The notes under the pieces are model-generated. The model saw only the letters and a program-made list of their open reading frames with translations. It did not search any database and was not told where the DNA came from. This document shows positions 1 to 11,013 of a stretch of 64,000 nt of DNA, piece by piece (the first letter of the stretch is position 1; every line of letters starts with the position of its first letter). The DNA is from Cadophora sp. MPI-SDFR-AT-0126 (taxonomy: Eukaryota; Ascomycota; Leotiomycetes; Helotiales; Ploettnerulaceae), in assembly GCA_020747065.1 (NCBI GenBank), contig JAGMVK010000004.1, positions 2,852,001 to 2,916,000 on the forward strand, in the 5' to 3' direction. A program made the position numbers and the translations under genes.

Positions 1-543
1 CGGATTTCTTCTGGCTCCAATGTATCTAACCCCAGCGGAAAGTCTCCTGTTGTCGAGATTCCAGCCCCAGCTCAGTCACATAAGATCACGCTGGAAGTAC
101 AGCCCTCGCCACCAGCTCGCCGCTCAGCACGGTCTGCGGCTCGAAATCTCCAGTCAGGCAAATATGTCGAGTCATCTGATTCTGAGCCCGAAGTTGAAGG
201 AGAAGCTGCCTATGAAGTCCCCGTCCCGGCTGCGCGCGCAGGCAACCGTGCTACCAAACTTGAACGAGAATTGGGCATCTTGAAGGAGACCGCTGGCAGG
301 CACAGTGCTTCGATATCGTCTACCGAGAGCTCTGAGGATGACTCTGCATCGAAGAGTGACAGCAAGGGAAAGAATAGAGAGAATGAAGTCATTCAAGGCA
401 TGTGTGAGATTGTCGAAGTGAGGATTGACAATTTACGGCCGACTGAGACCCAAGTCACTGAGGCTGATTTCTTAGATGAGGAGATGAGTGGCGATGATGA
501 CTGGAATGGCGAAGATCCTGCCGATGACGGCTATGCGTGGTGA
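1..543 (+). CDS. 3' end of an acidic protein of unknown function (5' truncated)
   Basis: Frame 1 is open from the first base of the window to TGA at 541-543, giving the last 180 residues of a protein that begins outside. The tail is low in complexity: Arg/Ser/Ala-rich first (around residues 38-48), then Ser/Asp/Glu-rich (ESSEDDSASKSD), then a more ordered piece (MCEIVEVRIDNLRP) and an acidic end (DFLDEEMSGDDDWNGEDP). Such an acidic C-terminus occurs in some fungal nuclear RING/FHA-type ubiquitin ligases, but no domain is visible here, so I assign no function. An alternative model starting at an internal codon is unlikely, because the frame stays open to the edge with consistent composition. 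Confidence 0.6.
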   Translation, partial: RISSGSNVSNPSGKSPVVEIPAPAQSHKITLEVQPSPPARRSARSAARNLQSGKYVESSDSEPEVEGEAAYEVPVPAARAGNRATKLERELGILKETAGRHSASISSTESSEDDSASKSDSKGKNRENEVIQGMCEIVEVRIDNLRPTETQVTEADFLDEEMSGDDDWNGEDPADDGYAW

Positions 544-2594
544 TTCATTCCTTTATGTTGTATTAGTGCCTGGTTTATTGCGTTGCTTTCTCCGTTTTGG
601 TGAGACTTTATAGATGTTGATTGGACTCACGGATTCAGAGTGGCAGGACTTTGTGACAATACATTGTTGAGTTGGGCATATGACATGAAAATGGGATGGG
701 TATTGCATGATCAAGACCGCAATTAAATGATGGACGGGAGGAGCTTAGACACTGGAAGTGCGCTGGGTATAGAATCACAGGCAAATACTCGGACGGAGTG
801 GGATGGAATGGGACTCATGGGACAAGAAGTCATGAAATTGGTGGGATACTGGCGCACTGCTTAAGAAGTTTTATCCACCGCGCTGCTTTGCTCTGCGGAG
901 AGCTTTCTGCTCACTTGCTTGCTTCCCTGTATATGTTCCTACTTCAAAAGTACTGCTGAGCAGATAGATGTACACAATAAGAATGAAAAACGGAATTCAA
1001 ACACAAAGAGCACGGGCGTCGACGACAAGTGCAAGGAATAGTCCAAGGCTCATTGTGCTCTCTGAATAATTTTCGACACTGTAGCTGTCATCAGTTGCGG
1101 CGCTGTTTTCTCATAACGTATCATTATATGTCTCCTTAGAGAGCTGAAGTGAATAGGTAGGCAGTCTTCGTCGCTTCGAACTACTTCTCGCTTAGCTAGG
1201 AGTTGTCGGTTTTGTTGCATATCGCAGGTTCTGGTTCCGGTTTCTGGTTTCTGGTTTCTGGTTTCTGGGTTTTGGAAACTGGTTCCGCGATATGCAACAA
1301 AACTTCGTGGTCTGTACTGTCAACTTCGCTTAATTAGCTTATTTGAGGATTCTATTGAACGTTGAAGTGACTTGACGAAGTCAGAAAAGAAAGCTATGCT
1401 CAAGTCAAACCAGCCTAGCTTTGTAGAGCTGAGAGTTGACTTCGATAAGGTGGGGTAGAAGAATATAGTCAACGAGAATATCAATATTGATGTGGACGCT
1501 CTATAAAGCGTGAAATGTTAACAACTTCGGGCATTCTGTAGTCTCACCTTGATTAGCCATGGTGTTAGGGAAGTGATACTGTATCGCTGCTTTCGTCCCA
1601 AATAAGTTGGTCAGATTTGATACTCTTCGATTCTTAAGTATAGTATTCAAAGAATCGAGAGTCGAACCTCCTTACTGCACCCTGAAGTGAATTTGGATGG
1701 TCCAAACCAGGAGTAATGGCGTTTCTGATGTTTCGGCATTCTAACCAAACGGCACATTCCTGCTAAGAAAAGTCTCAAATGATTTTTGTGGAAAAGTTGG
1801 TACCGGTAGACTCTTTAGTTCCTAGTTTTAAAGTTTCTTTGAATCGTGGCACTTTGAATTTTAGCTGTGTTGAAGAACTTGGTCTTCTCGCTTATAACTT
1901 GTGGGCCTCGAGACATCTAGTCAACAGAGCAACCTGTCCGTCGGGACGTAGTCTGTTCAACACAGGCCTACAGTGAATATTGGAAGCACAGAACAGCTGC
2001 ATCAATAATAAATTCGGATGCAATTTACAAGCCGGGGCGAAAAGAGGTGAAATCCCTCGCTTTGCCTGGATTGTCAATTTGTGCCAAGTCTCACTTGAAC
2101 CAGCCACTTGACACAGATCTGGCTCAGCCACTCAAGAATACATTTTTTTACTGGTAAGACGTTTTCTGCTTCGCGAATCAATTTAAAGCTACAAGGCTGG
2201 TTGCAGTTGCAGGACGCGCCGATAGCTTCCCGCCTCCACTCACGCATCTGGAGTCACTAATGACAGAAGATAGTTGTGGGGCTAGGCACAAAGAAGGATG
2301 CTCAGTGTGACACAGCAATCTAGAATCTCTTGATCAAGTTGGCATATGAATTTTGATAGGACTTTAAGTTTCCGCCAACGCCATAAACACTCCCAAATCC
2401 CAGATTAATGATACTAATAACTACAACACGGGGTATAAACTGACTTGCTCCAAACGAGAAGTAAACAGACAACATCGCGAACATCCTCAAGTTCCGCAAA
2501 ACCACCGTCCTGCAATGACGCCCAGAGGACTATTCAAACAGACAGCCACCACCCCAGTGCTATCATTGTAACAATATGCAAAACCAGGAGCGTC
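544..2594. other. Gene-poor intergenic region with an inverted repeat
   Basis: No convincing gene. It holds the 17-bp inverted repeat with a 7-mer minisatellite (1209-1303), a 9-bp inverted repeat (TCGATTCTT at 1628-1636, AAGAATCGA at 1650-1658), and a weak tRNA-like A-box/B-box pair on the minus strand (about 1655-1755). Short open frames (1779-1976, 1892-2131, 2320-2505) show no recognisable protein. Confidence 0.5.
1209..1303. repeat. Perfect 17-bp inverted repeat flanking a 7-mer minisatellite
   Basis: Arm 1 (1209-1225, GTTTTGTTGCATATCGC) and arm 2 (1287-1303, GCGATATGCAACAAAAC) are exact reverse complements. The 61-bp spacer contains four perfect tandem TTTCTGG units at 1241-1268 and flanking variants (GGTTCTGG, GGTTCCGG, GGTTTTGG). 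Each arm is a copy of the motif dispersed elsewhere in this window. It resembles a very small hairpin element; no target-site duplication was identified. Confidence 0.85.
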
Positions 2595-3467
2595 CTAGAC
2601 AATGTCCTTCCCATGCAGCTTTGAACTGTTCTTGCCACTCGAGCTTCCCTCCTCAAATTCCTCACTCTCCTCCGCCTCGCCAAAGTCCAAACTTGTCGCC
2701 AACTTCAGTATACCCGTAACCGGTTTCTCAATCGAGACTCCCATGGTAACCAACTCCGGATTCCCAAAATCAGGCACAGATATCAACAGCAATCCACTGC
2801 AACAAATTGCGTCAGCAAAATCCACTCTCATACATCAAAAAAAAGCAAGAACTCACAAGCCTATAAATCCCAGAATCACTCCGGCCTTCGCAAGACCACA
2901 CCCATCCACCCCCTTCGCAACCACCGCCAGCGTAACCAACAACCCCACTAACACCACTGCATCCACACCCATCGCCACACTCCTCTTCACCCACTTCTCC
3001 TGCGCCTTATCACTCGCCTGCTTCAGCCTCGAATGCACCACCTCGATCCGTATAACCACAATATTCGCGCTGAAGTGCGCGATCAGTATAAACAGTTGCC
3101 GCGCAAGGGCGAAAGAGAGGAAGACGATGACGGGGGAGTAGGCGGGCCCGAGGAGCGTGAAGAGGATGAAGGAGGGGAGGAGCAAGATGAATGCGAGGCT
3201 GCGGATGTGCAAGGTTGGGTGGAAGGTGCTGGTGAAGGGGAGCATGGGCAGGAATCGTGAGGTGTTGAAGCTGATGTTTGGGCGGTGGAAGTTGGGTCTG
3301 TAGTTGAAGCTGGGCCGGTAGTTGAATTTCAATGCTGGTAATTTGGGGATCTTGGGCATCCGGGACAGGAGAGAGGTTTGTTCGGTGGGCTCTGTTTCGT
3401 TCTGGCTACCGTATGAGGAAGATGTCGTCGGTCGGTCGGCGAGGAGGGGGCTGTTCGAGGAGGCCAT
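2595..3467 (-). CDS. Small multi-pass membrane protein, function unknown
   Basis: Model complement(join(2595..2796, 2857..3467)), 270 aa. The 60-nt intron has GTGAGT and GTTGCAG ends; splicing joins GGC TT|T GGA and continues a hydrophobic segment, which supports it. The N-terminus (1-45) is polar with an LLSRMPKIPKLP stretch, followed by Asn-Tyr-Arg-Pro repeats (48-66). Hydrophobic segments lie near 91-107, 110-131, 165-185 and 193-211; the tail is very acidic (EAEESEEFEEGSSS). The layout suggests an endomembrane protein with cytosolic ends. I do not recognise the family. On the coding strand the 5' half is C-rich and the 3' half G-rich, as in several genes here. The ATG at 3467 is the first good start. 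Confidence 0.75.
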
Positions 3468-3893
3468 TCTTGATCGTTAAGGGTCTGAAGTTTGTATGTT
3501 CTTGATTAGATGTATAGTAGGCTTGAGGCTCTCCTATGAGTGTGACATATCCTGCGAGGAGATATACTTCGCTTTGGAGGCAGGAGATCTTGGAATCAAA
3601 GAGGTGGTGTGATGGTGTTGACACGACGTTTCTCTTCGATTCCGATCTTACCAGGGTTCATCTCAGCCTCGTCGACCCCGTAAACGACCCTGCAATCATC
3701 TCGTGGACCCCTGATAGATAAGAAAACACAGTGGCGTTACGCGAGAGTGACCCCTGGACGAGAGAACCTCCAGGGCAAAATACTCAAATTGCAATGTGAC
3801 AAAATAATTTACCAGTAGAACAGGAACAAAATCCAAGAAAGCAATTTTAAACATCGATCGAGAGATTCCGATATGGAAAATGAAACTTGTAGT

Positions 3894-4771
3894 TCAAAAC
3901 TGCACCCCAGTGCACAAACTTCCATCAACAACTACATTCGTCCCACTGACGAAGCTGGCTCGCTCACATGCCAGAAACACCACAACGTCCGCAATTTCAC
4001 TTGCCTTCCCCATCCTGCCCATCGGATTCTTCGCCAGCTGACCATTGAATAGCTCCGGATTACCTTTCTCAATACCACCCCAGACCCCATCTGCGATATA
4101 GATATTCCCCGGACTCACAGTATTAGCCCTGACTCCCTTTGGCGCAAGCGTGTGAGCCAGTTGAGCCGTGTAATGTATCAAGGCAGCCTTGAAAGCGCCA
4201 TAGGGTGACGGAGCAGTGAAGTCGATATCTCGACCAGATACAGACGAGATGGTGATAATGCTCCCTTTAGTCTTTTCCAAATATGGGAGACAGGCGTCGA
4301 TGAGCGAGACGGTGCCGAGCATGTCGGTGCTGTAGGCTGCATTCCAGGCTTCAGGCGTGTTGGACACGGAGATGCTGGATACGTTTGAGACGACGCCGTC
4401 GATTTGGCCTTCTGATGCGGAGACCTCCATGACCCAATCCTTGATTTGGCCTGGTTGAGTAATGTCTACCGTGGCTCCTGAGATGGTTCCAGATGATTGC
4501 GAGGCGAGAGTCGCGAGTTCTTTGGCGGCATTCTCAACTTCGGATTTGGTGCGGGAGCAGAAGTGAACGAAGGCTCCTTCAGCGAGGCTTATATATCTAT
4601 CAGCTTCAGGAGCCCTGTCCATGGACAGAAAATACGTACAATCCTTCCACAATAGCTCGGCCAATGCCTTTGGTGCCTCCTATCAATGCTTAAGTTCCAT
4701 CGTAGAGAATCGTGGACTCGATCGCACCCACCCGTCACTAGAACAACTTTGCCCTTGAGATTCAGTTGCAT
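3894..4771 (-). CDS. Classical short-chain dehydrogenase/reductase (SDR)
   Basis: Model complement(join(3894..4587, 4640..4679, 4732..4771)), 257 aa, the usual size of a classical SDR. Two 52-nt introns flank a 40-nt exon, and splicing restores the Rossmann glycine motif TGGTKGIG split across exons 1 and 2. The catalytic Ser is in ITISSVSG and the Tyr/Lys in YGAFK. VSNVSS stands at the position of the usual NNAG, which is atypical. The C-terminal GMxxEIAxxVxFLA-like stretch and SGTNVVVDG are typical of 3-oxoacyl-ACP-reductase-like members. NAD(P)H-dependent oxidoreductase activity is expected from the family; the substrate cannot be inferred. It lies tail-side of the UDP-glucose dehydrogenase gene, both on the minus strand. 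Confidence 0.9.
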
Positions 4772-5902
4772 CGTCGAAATTTGCTCTGTTTGTCTTTTTT
4801 GTACGGCAAAGTCACAGAGACGGTCTCAATTAAGGTTGTTGACAAACAATGCTCCAAGTTAGTCAAGACGCACGCTGGCAATAGTGGGGTCAACTGACGT
4901 ATGGATTCTGAGGAGACATCAACAGCCTAGGGCAAAGAGAGAAAAAAAGAGGAAACATAAAAGCATAGGTATGAATAATGATTCGAATATCGAATTATCG
5001 TAATCTACCGAGAATACAATAATAGAAAAGAGCGAGATCGCCAAACTGGTTCAGAATAAGCTCGATGTGGACAATGTGGAGGAGATTTGGAATGTAGAGT
5101 CAAAAGAGACACTTCACAACATCATATAGAGAACGACATGCTTAAGATTAAGTGCTAGTAATATCAACTGAACATAATCCAGAATACTTTCATTTCCAGC
5201 CTCAAGATAAAAGCTCGAAACTTGCAAAGAGGCCAGAAGCACAGATATGTCAGAGGTGTGGATTCGTAAAATCGCGAAATCGTGACGGAAATCGTGAAGC
5301 GTGAATCGTGACTGGATTTTGAGTGAGATCGTGACGGAGTGCGACTTGCAACAAAACAAAACATCAAGCTTGTGTCACCTGATGGAAAACGTGGCGTTAT
5401 AGACGATCTTCCACCTCACTTGCCACCACAGCAGAGAGAAACACGTAAACAGGAGATGTTTGGAGCAGCTATCCAGCGGAGGCTCATTCGGCGGATCGGG
5501 AGAATGAAGCTCGATTCAAGACTCTTTCATGGGTTAGGGCTCGCTTCAAATCAGTCTGTCAGACCACCATTTATCTCGATCCTTCATCACTTCCCCTTCA
5601 TCACACCGACTTGACGACACCTCTGTGAATCATCTGTTATGACCCAGATCACAATACTGAGAAGTCAAAATACTTCAGTTGGGGAGCCCACAGCTGGTGA
5701 GCTGTGGAAATTGGATCGGCTTTCCCGATTCACCACAGCCCACATTCCTTTGTCAAAGAACCTTAAGAAGACGACAATCGAAAATACGACAAGTCATTTC
5801 TATTCCCATCAGAAGGAAATGGATATTGTTACACCAGTATGAAACAAATTACCTCTAGTCCTCTAGTCAACGCCGACCAGCCGATCCCAAAAATTGCCCA
5901 GT
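4772..5902. other. Intergenic region with short ATCGTGA repeats
   Basis: No supported gene. AT-rich in part. Contains the ATCGTGA repeat block followed by one copy of the dispersed motif (5265-5357). Short frames at 5339-5614 and 5639-5842 have no recognisable protein features. Confidence 0.5.
5265..5357. repeat. ATCGTGA direct repeats next to a dispersed-motif copy
   Basis: ATCGTGA recurs within about 60 bp, and the longer unit ATCGTGACGGA occurs exactly twice (5279-5289 and 5328-5338). The block ends in GCGACTTGCAACAAAAC (5341-5357), a copy of the dispersed motif. This looks like an element terminus or an array of protein-binding sites. Confidence 0.7.
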
Positions 5903-7675
5903 TTACGAGTCCAAATCAACGACAATCTTTCGTCCTCTGCCAGCCATTCCGATACCCTCAACTTTGAAACCCAAATCCTCCAAATTCTGAGGCTCAATCA
6001 TATTGCGACCATCAAACACATACATCGGCTTCTTCATTACGCCTGCAACCCGTTCCCAGTCCACCCGCGTGCCAGTCGCCTTTGTAACAGTCTCCTTGGC
6101 CTCGAGGATTTTGCTTGGCAGAGAAGTAGCAGACACTGTTCGTGGAGTTGCTGGTGGAGTTACTGTCACCTTCTTCGACGCCACAGGTGTCTTGTTGCCA
6201 AACTCATCCCATTCGGTGACGATGACAACCGCATGAGCGCCATCACATGCCTCATACGGAGTGTTGTAGATCTTGACACGGCTTCTCACAATGTCTGGGT
6301 TGTCGCAGGCAGCCTCAAGCTCATACCAGATGCTCTCCTCAGGAGCCTGAGGATCGTAAATCCCGATATCAGCACCTTCTGTGATGAGATCGTGCGCAAT
6401 GCTAATCGCTGCACTCTCTCTAACGTCTCCGGTATCTTTCTTGAACGCGAAACCGAAGATTGCGATCTTCTTCTTCTCGAGAGAATGGTGAAGGCAGGCC
6501 ACAATACGACGAGCAAAGCGATCCTTTTGATACTCATTGATGTCGTTGATCGATCGCCAGTATGCAGCTACCTCGGGGAGATGCAGCGACTCGGCAATAT
6601 ACGAAAGACTAAGAATATCCTTCTTCAGACACGAACCACCAAATCCGACTGATGCTGACAACATCTTGGGCCCAATCCGAGAATCCAGGCCGCAGGCTTT
6701 TGAAACCTCGGCAACATTGGCACCCGTCGATTCACAGATGGCGCTGAGTGCGTTGATACTGCTGATTCTCTGAGCAAGCAAGCAATTAGCAGCAAGCTTG
6801 GCCAGTTCCGAAGACCAAAGACTGGTCGTAATGATCTTCTCTCTGGGAACCCAGGCGGCATAGATGTCAACCAGCGAAGCTGCAGCGCGGATACCGGCCT
6901 GAGTGGACAAGGAGCCGATGAGGATACGATCTGGCTGCAAGAGGTTCTTGATGGCAGTACCTTCGGCCAAAAATTCAGGATTCGAGAGAATCTCAAATTT
7001 GACTCCCGGGTTGCAGTTTGCCATGAGAATCTCTCGCATATTCTCGGCAGTTCGGACGGGAACCGTGGACTTCTCGACGATGATCTTGTCGTTTGTTGCT
7101 ACATCAGCAATTCGGCGAATTGCAGACTCGAAGTACGACAATTCTGAGGCTCTTCCCTTACCACGACCAAGAGACTTTGTAGGAGTGTTGACGCTGACGA
7201 AAATACAGTCTGCTTCTTGAACTGCCTTGTCGATATCGGTTGAGAAGAACAGATTCGCGGGCCGACCCTCTCGCTCATCTCGTGCGGATTGAACGACCTC
7301 GAGTAAGTTTGGCTCGTGAATTGGAAGATCGTTGGATTGCCATGCCTCAATTCGTCTCACGCTGAGATCGACAATTGTGACAGCAACATCGGGGTTCTTA
7401 TTTGCAATGACTGAGCAAGTTGGTCCTCCCTACAAGAAATGTTAGTCTCTGCTGCGGAACTGGTTCGAATCGTGACCAATGCATACCACATATCCAGCAC
7501 CGATACAACAGATCTTCTTGATTTTCTTGTGGTCAACTTTTGGGATCTGATCTCGGGCCCTCTTTCCTCCATAAACACCGGCAATAGTTGGGATGTTGTC
7601 ATCCGTAATCTGGGAGGTACTGACAACCAGCGGCTCGTCACTGTCGTGCAAAAATGTTGGGAGTGTTCCGGGCAT
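5903..7675 (-). CDS. UDP-glucose 6-dehydrogenase
   Basis: Model complement(join(5903..7429, 7487..7675)), 571 aa. It oxidises UDP-glucose to UDP-glucuronate with NAD+ in the cytosol. The 57-nt intron (GTATGC ... TTGTAG) lies inside the dinucleotide-binding motif, so splicing yields ICCIGAGYVGGPTCS. Other landmarks are ARRIEAW-like VRRIEAW, IHEPNL, FVSVNTPTK, SNPEFLAEGTA, the catalytic Cys in GFGGSCLKKD, and FGFAFKKDTGDVRES. An insert of about 45 residues rich in Thr/Pro/Ala follows TEWDEF, and the N-terminus is extended by about 50 residues, so the protein is longer than the roughly 470-aa core enzyme. The start is the only in-frame ATG upstream of the Rossmann motif. The next genes encode a sugar-transporter-like protein and two glycosyltransferases. 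Confidence 0.93.
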
Positions 7676-8894
7676 TTTGTTAATATGGACACAATTCCAA
7701 CGGATTTCAGGACGAATTTGGGTATCTTCAACTCGCAATCCAAAGGGAAGGAACGAAGAGGGCAGGAGAGGGAACAGTTGAGCTCTACAATTTTTTGGAG
7801 GGGACCTTGGTTCAAGACTTCACTCAAGTGTCAACAGCTACTTGACATCGGGTTCGCCTAGCGTTAGGGGTCAATGACAATCCGTCCAGCTCGTTCAATT
7901 TTACTGGGCTGAATCTAGGCATCTCTGGCCTAGTCCTAAAGCTCATTTCCACCCATTCTATTCCGTTTGCGAATCTCAAGATCGACCGGATAGCTGTTTG
8001 GGCATAGACGTCTTTGGGCGATCGGCTGGACGCTTTTCGCAGCTCACTGCCAGAAAAATTAAGAATCCGCCCCGGATAGGAGAAATAGTGACCACACAGA
8101 TTCTCAGATTACGGACCGTGGCTTGAATCCAACTGATGCACCGTATGATACCCCTTTGGACCTCGCAACAAATCACATCAGTTCTGGCTTGTTTAGCCCG
8201 CTGAAGATTGGATGAGATAAGGACATGCTAAACGCCTCTTTCCCCAGAGGGAGCAAGCTCCGCATTACAGTGGGGCTCACCCTGTCTAGCCGAAAGTTAA
8301 GTCAGGGCTGGCTGATTATCTTTTTTTCATGGGCGGCTCGGTTGATGGTGTTGGTGGAAGTTAAGCTATTTGCTGCTAGTTTGAATACTTATCATGCTAG
8401 GATTTGGCCCTCGGTTGTTTTCCCTTCCCCCTTTTGCGACTGACGCAGGAACAGCGAGGCTTCTGGAGCGTCGCTGACCATCTCCCCCCCCCCACGACGG
8501 AAGTGGATTCATCCCATGAATGAGATTTTACGGCCCTGGTTGACATCAACATTTTCTTTGGAGTTAGTATCCAATAATCACCGCGGGAAATCCCCCTCGG
8601 CTCTTTGACCTGGAAGGAACTACCCAGTCCCCGGCAGCTTGATCTTCAGCACTTGCAAATCAGGATCTCCATACCAAAGATTTCGGGAGACTCGTGGCGT
8701 CACATAGTCCACCCGTCCCAAGCTGTCAAAGCTTTTCCGGATCAGCACTGGGTACCAGGCGGACATCTTTTAGTGTGCAGCGCCAAAGATTTATCTGAGC
8801 TGATGGCTTTGGACGACCTGCATCTCATTCCCAGTGTCGCGAACTTTTCAATCCGTCACCCTCTTCTTGAAGTGTCGCAGCTACTCGAATAATC
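7676..8894. other. Divergent promoter region between UGDH and the transporter gene
   Basis: Shared upstream region of two divergently transcribed genes. Contains a C-homopolymer run near 8484-8493. The open frame at 8605-8892 ends two bases before the transporter ATG and shows no protein signature; it is probably leader. Confidence 0.5.
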
Positions 8895-10153
8895 ATGGAT
8901 TCTGTTGCGAAGAGAGATTCTCAAGAGGAGCGCATTGTCGAGCTCAAGACGATTTCACCTCGGGTGTCTGAATCCCTGAACCCGTCACATGTCAACACCG
9001 TGTACACCGACGATGATGGAGGCAATGATCCAAAGGAAGCTTTGCTTTCACAAGATTCGGATATCGAAGCACAAAAGGGACAATTGATCGAGAAGCCGGC
9101 AAGCACAGTTCCTCTCGAATACGGAATCCCTCTCCGAACCAAGCTCTTCTACTTGGGCACGTATTTACTTCTTAATCTCGCCCTTACCATCCACAGCAAA
9201 ATGCTATTTGCGCAAGTAAGTTGGTCCACAATACTTTCCGAGATCTGCACTGACATGCAACAGTTCAAATTTCCTTTCCTTTTAACGGCATTCCACACTG
9301 GAGCGACATCCATCGGATGCTACATGCTTATGCTTAGTGGCTATATCAAACCGTCAAACCTATCCCTCCGGGACAACATGATTATTGTTGCCTTTTCTAT
9401 GCTGTGCACCATCAATATTGCGATATCAAACGTTTCTTTGTAGGTGCCCAAATCACATTTAATGAGTACCATATTGACCATTACATTAGAGCGCTGGTAT
9501 CGGTCGCCTTTCATCAGATCGTCCGCTCCCTCTCACCGGTCTTCACAGTCGTTGTTTACAAAGTTTGGTTCGGACGCGAGTATTCTCGTGCAACCTGGAT
9601 CTCTTGTATACCCATTACAGTCGGCGTCTCCATGGTCGCTTACGGCGAGCTGGATTACACGGCTATTGGATTTGCCCTCACCCTACTCGGGGTGGTCCTG
9701 GCTGTCACCAAAAGCGTGGTGACGAATAGACTCATGACCGGGAGTCTCGCTCTCCCACCCCTTGAGATCCTCCTTCGAATTTCTCCACTTGCAGCATTCC
9801 AATCTCTGGTTTATGCGATGGTCACTGGAGAAGGTGCTGGCTTCAAAAAGTTTGTCGACGATGGCCAGCTCACCACAGGATGGGTAATTGCCCTCGTCAC
9901 CAACAGCTGCATCGCATTCGTCCTCAACATCTCGTCGTTCCAGACAAACAAAGTCGCCGGGGCACTCACGATCACCGTCTGTGGTAATTTGAAACAGATT
10001 TTGACTGTCCTTTTGGGAATTCTCATTTTCAATGTCAAGATTGGTGCTATTAATGGATTGGGCATGGTCGTCGCCATTGTTGGTGGCGCGTACTACAGCA
10101 AGGTGGAACTGAACAATAAACAGGCGAAGAAGGCACCTCCACCTGGTTCATAG
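8895..10153 (+). CDS. Triose-phosphate-transporter family / nucleotide-sugar-type transporter
   Basis: Model join(8895..9215, 9264..9439, 9490..10153), 386 aa, introns of 48 and 50 nt. The second splice (TCT TT|A GCG) restores a typical TPT-family stretch, SNVSLALVSVAFHQ. After a polar cytosolic N-terminus of about 80 residues there are about ten hydrophobic helices from LFYLGTYLLLNLALT to GLGMVVAIVGGAYYS, with family landmarks FHQIVRSLSPVFT and the C-terminal KxxxKKAPPPGS tail. The family moves phosphorylated or nucleotide-activated sugars across Golgi/ER membranes; the substrate is not readable. The neighbouring UDP-glucose dehydrogenase (divergent) and glycosyltransferases (same strand) make a UDP-sugar an attractive guess only. 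SLC35-like alternatives within the DMT superfamily are possible. Confidence 0.9.
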
Positions 10154-11013
10154 CCAGGGACTTGCAATTGGCTTCAGTATTTACGATAAGACATCATGAC
10201 CAGGATAATGATAATGCATCCATCCTCTATCTTCAGAAAATCTGAGATCGGCAGCGTGAGCCCGAAAACTGTAGTGCTGTCCGTGGCTGGCTGTCTCCTC
10301 GCTGGTCTCCATCTAATCGCTGAGGGGCGGGCTGCGCCCTTGGCTACCCCTGTGAGAACTAAGTGCAGAAGCTTGACGAACCGCGCCGCACTATGAAAAG
10401 ACTACATTTTTGAGTTCAACAACCATGTTATCAATTGCCAAGTCTAGACCTTAACCGGGCATCTGTCGTGTGCCAAGACGCTGGTTATCTATTTAGCTGT
10501 CAGCTGGATTACCAGTTCTGGAACGGAAAGGGCAAGACTTGCGGCGTCGTGTGCTTTTCCCCCACCCGCCCGATGCCCCTATCCTTTGCAGCTCACCACT
10601 CATCAGCCTCGCTCAATTTTAGCATGTGCTAAAACCCCTAATTTCTGTGATGTCGATTCGAGGGGATGATGGAATTTCCGCTTTGACCTGCAGATCCCCG
10701 AAGCCTGATATGGCTCTGCCTGCCTGCTCAACCTCTTTTATCTTCACTTTCCGCTTTATCAGACGGCAGCCAGCCACAAAGCTTTCTTAGCCTCAGAGCC
10801 AGAACCGTGGATCTTGGATCTATCAGCGACGAGGCTGAAAATCCCCGAGTCGTGGGTCGCGCCCAGACTGTAGGGCCTGTCTACAACGTGGGATGCGAGC
10901 GTGGTTGACAGCACCATAGCACGCCTCTCCCCTTAGTATCCTCCTGGACAAATTCATTATTGAAGCTCTCCAAACTTTTACTGTTGTGCCCATATGACTT
11001 CAAAACATTCATC
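10154..11013. other. Intergenic region upstream of the first glycosyltransferase
   Basis: No gene supported. Frames at 10196-10396 and 10435-10632 lack coding features. Probably 3' UTR of the transporter and promoter/leader of the next gene. Confidence 0.5.

Noticed and set aside
2602..3141. 179-codon plus-strand frame opposite the small membrane protein
   Set aside because: Antisense shadow of a well-spliced minus-strand gene; composition reflects the complementary codons.
8605..8892. 95-codon frame ending just before the transporter ATG
   Set aside because: No protein features and it abuts the start codon; more likely the 5' leader.
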